A DNA stretch of 16,567 bases from CAYWGR01 sp964458015. GTDB taxonomy: Bacteria > Planctomycetota > Planctomycetia > Pirellulales > Thermoguttaceae. Positions 13,079 to 16,567 of this stretch are shown piece after piece (the stretch's first letter is position 1; every line of letters begins with the position of its first letter). The stretch lies in assembly GCA_964458015.1 (NCBI GenBank), contig CAYWGR010000124.1, positions 1 to 16,567 on the forward strand. Reading direction: 5' to 3'. Under the pieces are notes generated by a model. That model was not told the origin of the DNA. It saw only the letters and a program-made list of their open reading frames with translations, and searched no databases. Position numbers and translations under genes: made by a program.

Positions 13079-14857
13079 ATGCCAAAAAACCTCGCCTTTT
13101 CGGGCTGGATTGCCGCAAGTGTCGTGCTGCTATCGCTTTCAAGCCGGGCAACGGCCGAGTCGTTTAAGCACCAAGGGACCGAATTCAACGCCGTCCGCTC
13201 GGTCATGGTGCCTGCCGGCAAGCAATATTCGGTCATTGTGACCGAGTTCTTCCATCAGGGCGAAATTCGGCCCGACGGGAAAAACGTGGTCGTCATGGCC
13301 CAAAACAGGCCGGCCCCCATGCGTGTGCTACAGGTGGGGCCCGGCGACTTCTGCCGCCTGGCATTCCAACCGCTCCAGGGCCAGTCGGAATACGACATCT
13401 ACTACGGCGGCGACCCGCCGACCGAAAAATCGCCCGCTTGGACCAATACCGACGGCCTCTTGCTCGAAACCCGGCAGTTCGCCGCTTGCGATATGCAAAG
13501 CTTGGACGGGGTGCGTGGCGCCTATGAGAAAGCCGCTCCGATCGGCGCCGACTACGTCGAGGGCGTTTTCCACTGCTACAATCCCTGCGTGCTGGCGGCC
13601 GCCCCCTTCTTCAGTCATTACAGCGGCGTGATGGAAATTCGCAAGGCCGCCACCTACGGCTTCATGGTTTCGAGCCAGGACGCCAGTTTTTTGTTGGTCG
13701 ATGACAAACTGGTCGTATCGGCCCCCGGCCATCATGGACCGGCGATGGACGCCCGCCCCGGCTGCCGGCAGGACGTGAAACTTGCGCCTGGTATGCATAA
13801 ATTCGATTATTACCACGCCGCGGCGGGCGGAACCGCCATTATGGCCGCTGCCTGGGAAATCGACCCGACGGGCGAAAAGCCGGTGAAGCCCGTTGCCATT
13901 CCTTCCGACGTTTTCCGCACGCATCTTATCGGACGCTTGCCGGCTACTCGTCTGGTGACGCGAACCGTCAAGCAAGTGCCCGACTTCATCATCAAAGTCA
14001 CCAACGAAGTGCTACTGCCCGAAAATGAAACGCCCCTGGTGGGCGTGTTGTTCCGCGATGTGTCGCCCAAGTCTCTCACGATGTCGGGCACCAAGGTGCA
14101 ATGGGATTTCGGCGACGGCCAGACAAGCGATCTGCTGAACGTCGATCACGTTTATCTCCGCCCTGGAATCTACCCCGTCAAGCTCTCCGTGCGTCGCGGC
14201 GGCAAGACGCTTTCGACGACCAACCGCATCAATGTCGACCGGCCGCATCCTTCGCCGAAAGACCGCACCTACACGTTTGCAGATTATCTGAAAATCCTCG
14301 AAACTTACGATCCAAAAACTTTGGACGCGCCCGCGCTGCTCCAATTGGTGGCGGCCCTCGAAGCAAAAGCCCTGGCATTGTCCCATCGTGCGGAAGACGA
14401 GACGGAAAAGGCCAAAGCCTCGGAAGAAGACCCCAACCGCCGCCCCACGTCGAAAAAAGAAGCAGCGCCTGCCCGCAAAGCTCCGAAGGGTGAGGAGCTT
14501 TCAGAATCTGACGAATACTTGGCCAAGATCGTCGCGGCCGGCAAGGCGGTGTTTACCGAGGAAGCAGCTGCCAAAGGCGACGAAGACCTGCTGAAACTGG
14601 CCGACATCACCGGCCCGATGGCCCGCGACCGACTGGGCGACTCGCTGACCGCTTTCATCATCTGGCAAGGTGCGGCCCAACGCATCGGCAATGCCGAGAT
14701 CAAAGCCGAGTGTGAAATTCATGCTGCTGACATCGCCATCAACGATCTGCTGAAGGTGCCCGAGGCCAAGCGGCTTCTGGAATCGGCAGCCAAGCGGCTC
14801 GGCAAAGGCAATCTCGGCCCCATTTCAGCATCCTTGCAACGCACCTGGGGCGACTAA
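13079..14857 (+). CDS. Secreted PA14-like/PKD-domain protein, N-terminal part before an in-frame stop
   Basis: This is a 592-residue product. A signal peptide (residues 1-26, cut likely after ATA) is followed by an N-terminal beta domain, a PA14-like beta sandwich (about 155-262, GVFHCYNP to AAAWEID), and a PKD domain (about 310-390) with the typical WDFGDGQTS (342-350), HVYLRPGIYPVKLSV and TNRINV strands. A charged linker (about 437-480, rich in Glu, Lys and Pro) leads into helices. Such proteins are exported and thought to bind carbohydrate or other proteins at the cell surface. The TAA at 14855-14857 falls inside the helical region, and the same frame stays open for 167 more codons, so the natural protein was probably about 760 residues. 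No Shine-Dalgarno sequence is evident. Confidence 0.8.
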   Translation: MPKNLAFSGWIAASVVLLSLSSRATAESFKHQGTEFNAVRSVMVPAGKQYSVIVTEFFHQGEIRPDGKNVVVMAQNRPAPMRVLQVGPGDFCRLAFQPLQGQSEYDIYYGGDPPTEKSPAWTNTDGLLLETRQFAACDMQSLDGVRGAYEKAAPIGADYVEGVFHCYNPCVLAAAPFFSHYSGVMEIRKAATYGFMVSSQDASFLLVDDKLVVSAPGHHGPAMDARPGCRQDVKLAPGMHKFDYYHAAAGGTAIMAAAWEIDPTGEKPVKPVAIPSDVFRTHLIGRLPATRLVTRTVKQVPDFIIKVTNEVLLPENETPLVGVLFRDVSPKSLTMSGTKVQWDFGDGQTSDLLNVDHVYLRPGIYPVKLSVRRGGKTLSTTNRINVDRPHPSPKDRTYTFADYLKILETYDPKTLDAPALLQLVAALEAKALALSHRAEDETEKAKASEEDPNRRPTSKKEAAPARKAPKGEELSESDEYLAKIVAAGKAVFTEEAAAKGDEDLLKLADITGPMARDRLGDSLTAFIIWQGAAQRIGNAEIKAECEIHAADIAINDLLKVPEAKRLLESAAKRLGKGNLGPISASLQRTWGD

Positions 14858-15361
14858 TACTCCGCCTCGGGCGACGGCAAAGCCGCTCGCAGCGCCTATG
14901 TCGAAGCCGAACGTCTCGGCGGCATGGCCCGCCCATTGGTCGAAACGCAAGCCCAGCGCGGCGCTCACACTCGTTCCACCGAAGAGTTTGTCAAGGAAAA
15001 GCAATTCGCCCGCGCGGCCGAAGAAATCCATGCCTGGGAGCGAGATTTCCCCACGGAGAAAATCGAAGGCTATTTAACGCTGCTCTACGCCCGCTATTGG
15101 GCCGCCCGCGGTAAATACGCCCAAGCAATCGCTCAAACCGAACGATTGCAAACCGTGAGCCCCGACTCGCCCTACATGGATCAGCTTCTGATGACGGCCG
15201 CCGATTGCGAAATGCGTCGCGGTCGCAAGGATCGCGCCCTGGCCACGTTGCATTCCTTGCTGAAAGACTATCCCGGCAGCCCCTTGGTGCCCGTGGTGAA
15301 GAAGAACATCGCGGCCATCGAGAGCGAGGGTCATGGCGAGAAGAAGAGCGGAAAGAAATAA
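14858..15361 (+). pseudogene. C-terminal TPR-like part of the PKD protein, cut off by in-frame TAA
   Basis: The frame continues that of the preceding gene without a shift. It starts YSASGDGKAARSAYVEAERL and goes on with TPR-like helix pairs: FVKEKQFARAAEEIHAWERDFP, then LLYARYWAARGKYAQAIAQTERL, then LLMTAADCEMRRGRKDRALATLHSLLKDYPGSP. The first codons fit the end of the upstream protein well (GD-x-YSASGDGKAAR), as if one codon for Tyr or similar had become TAA. It ends with a Lys-rich tail and TAA at 15359-15361. If translated alone, the first internal ATG is at 14924, without a ribosome-binding site or signal peptide, so a separate functional gene is unlikely. Alternatives are a sequencing error, a true nonsense mutation or stop readthrough. 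Confidence 0.75.
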
Positions 15362-15384
15362 AATCGCCCAGCAAAAAAGCATAC

Positions 15385-15511
15385 CTCGTTCCAAAACTCC
15401 AGCTTCGGAACGCCATGTAGCGTTTGCCGGAGGTTTATCTCGCTCCGAAGCTCCGGCTTCGGAACGCCAGATGCCGTTTGCCGGAGGTTCCCAAGCCGGA
15501 GCTTGGTAACC
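15385..15511. repeat. Tandem 54-bp hairpin repeats (two units plus a third hairpin)
   Basis: Unit 1 (15385-15438) and unit 2 (15439-15492) are adjacent and identical at 43 of 54 positions. Both contain CTTCGGAACGCCA and CGTTTGCCGGAGGTT. Each folds: GCTCCGAAGC (15442-15451) pairs with GCTTCGGAAC (15456-15465) around TCCG at 9 of 10 positions, and the same place in unit 1 (15388-15411) pairs at 8 of 10. A third hairpin, GGTTCCCAAGC-CGGA-GCTTGGTAACC, follows at 15486-15511. A decayed piece (GGCTTCGGAAC) remains at 15559-15569. This is a REP-like family between convergent genes. It may block readthrough or be a mobile repeat. Confidence 0.7.
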
Positions 15512-15524
15512 AGGATTGTCCATT

Positions 15525-15552
15525 TTATTAGAAGCGATAAGTCTTCTAATAA
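15525..15552. terminator. Perfect 10-bp AT-rich stem-loop between convergent genes
   Basis: TTATTAGAAG (15525-15534) and CTTCTAATAA (15543-15552) pair perfectly around an 8-nt loop. The stem lies 25 bp beyond the stop of the minus-strand gene and after the hairpin repeats. It is symmetric and could serve as a two-way terminator, although the stem is AT-rich and without a long T-run. An operator is another reading. Confidence 0.4.
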
Positions 15553-15577
15553 TCCTTCGGCTTCGGAACTCCCCAAT

Positions 15578-16567
15578 CTACTTCCACGTAATCCGATACC
15601 GGCCCACGCCAGGCTTGCCAAGCTTGATCGTCAGACGGTTGTTCTCGAACTTGCCTTCAACAGGCCCGAGGTCTTGGCACGTCTCGGCCGCTAGGGCGTG
15701 GATCCGCACTTTGGCCGGATCGGCCGACGGCGCCAGAGTCTTGAGATCCAGCGTAACGCGGAATTCCTGATCGCGCGGATAGGGGAACAACGTCAACTGG
15801 TCTTTCTCGCGGTTGATCTTCACCGCGCCGTCGGTGGCCACGGCCCCGAAGTCAACCCATGTGCCCGGCGGATTCAAATGCGCCTTGAAATCGGCTTCCG
15901 GAATTTTGTTTTGCGGTTCCGGCGGGGTATTTTTAATGTCGAGGATCTTGCCGTCTTTGCGATCGAGCACCAGTCGCGCAAGAATAATGCTGTCGCTCGA
16001 TCCATCGGGCCCTTTGATCGTCACGCGGCGATTATGCCCATATAGACCGATCTTCAAATCATAGACATCCGATTTGCCGGCCACCTGAAACTCATAGGGC
16101 CCATCGACGATGCGATCACCCTTCTGCCATTGTCGCGTCGGTTTCGGCGCGTTGTGGTCTTGTTGGAACTCGATCAAGTCGCCAAAACCATACGCCGGCC
16201 GGCAGCCGTGAACGAAGCAAACGTATTCGTTGTCCAGCGTATCATTGACGATCCACTCGTAGGTTACCTGGATGCGATCGCCGCCTAAATACTTGAACGA
16301 TGCCAATCTCGGTTGGATATCTTTCACGTCGCGCAGATAAGGAGCGTGGAAGCTTGTCCGCGCGTCGGCGAATACATACTCAGGGCACGCGGCATAGTCG
16401 GCCCAGCGACCGTCGTGCATCGCCGTCGAAACGTCGGTTTCAGGTCCGAGGGCCAAAAAGCCCCATTGCGGCAGCGTGCGGCCCTCAACCGCCCAAGGCT
16501 CCTTGCGCCAATTGACCCAGACGGTCAATCCGCTTTGATAGCGGATTCGCTGCCGCGAGGTATCGCC
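15578..16567 (-). CDS. Hypothetical protein, C-terminal part (5' end outside window)
   Basis: The frame is open to the right edge of the window (GDTSRQRIRYQSGLTVWVNWRKE ...), so the TTG at 16526-16528 that could pass for a start is most likely internal. About 329 residues are visible. The segment YQSGLTVWVNW ... WAVEGRTLPQWGFLALGP resembles the end of a catalytic barrel in secreted carbohydrate-active proteins of planctomycetes, where a short beta-sandwich follows. Further on come beta-rich stretches (FKYLGGDRIQVTYEWIVND, YDLKIGLYGHNRRVTIKGPDG) and a C-terminal strand set ending GVGRYRITWK. I do not recognise a named family, and a glycoside hydrolase-like or carbohydrate-binding role is only a guess. 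The gene faces the PKD protein, separated by hairpin repeats. Confidence 0.7.
   Translation of the reverse strand, partial: GDTSRQRIRYQSGLTVWVNWRKEPWAVEGRTLPQWGFLALGPETDVSTAMHDGRWADYAACPEYVFADARTSFHAPYLRDVKDIQPRLASFKYLGGDRIQVTYEWIVNDTLDNEYVCFVHGCRPAYGFGDLIEFQQDHNAPKPTRQWQKGDRIVDGPYEFQVAGKSDVYDLKIGLYGHNRRVTIKGPDGSSDSIILARLVLDRKDGKILDIKNTPPEPQNKIPEADFKAHLNPPGTWVDFGAVATDGAVKINREKDQLTLFPYPRDQEFRVTLDLKTLAPSADPAKVRIHALAAETCQDLGPVEGKFENNRLTIKLGKPGVGRYRITWK

Noticed and set aside
15385..15492. CRISPR-like array
   Set aside because: The units are adjacent without spacers, differ from each other, and no cas gene is near; they are hairpin repeats.

Overview
The window looks like a piece of a Planctomycetota chromosome (probably Pirellulales-like, possibly a metagenome scaffold because it holds a 10-N gap). 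This is inferred from moderate-to-high GC, a full-length three-domain NifU paired with NifS as a housekeeping Fe-S system, a PA14-like/PKD/TPR secreted protein, a MoxR ATPase with a proline-rich tail, Gly-zipper and CCxxC exported proteins, and heptamer and hairpin repeats between genes. Nothing here is a phage or plasmid backbone. No tRNA, rRNA or CRISPR array was seen.

Layout. Bases 1-546 are the end of an RNase HII-like protein. A SixA-type histidine phosphatase follows (591-1082). The Fe-S block comes next: nifU (1174-2145), a complete AbrB-type antitoxin plus RelE/ParE-like toxin pair (2262-2966), then nifS (2982-4193). A secreted protein with a C-terminal CCxxC metal-binding-like module converges on nifS with a 4-bp overlap (4190-4948, minus). 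A Gly-zipper lipoprotein is transcribed divergently from it (5238-5810).

Bases 5995-11440 encode a four-part ABC export system: an HlyD/DevB-type membrane fusion protein, a LolD/MacB-type ATPase and two FtsX-type permeases. A second toxin-antitoxin pair (HigB/HigA type, 9387-10030) sits between the two permease genes. Then follow a MoxR AAA+ ATPase on the minus strand (11568-12917) and, divergent from it, a secreted PA14-like/PKD/TPR protein whose frame is cut by one in-frame TAA (13079-15361). A cluster of hairpin repeats (15385-15552) separates this from a partial minus-strand gene that runs off the right edge.

Main observation. Two unrelated toxin-antitoxin cassettes are each lodged between two genes of a functional operon, and each appears to have its own promoter of the same geometry. 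The second shows possible insertion scars. The last codons of permease 1 (F-S-K-V-A-stop) recur just before permease 2, differing only at third codon positions, and a degenerate 25-nt direct repeat flanks the cassette. Other points worth checking are a palindrome overlapping a candidate nifU promoter, the in-frame stop in the PKD protein, and the repeat-rich MoxR tail.
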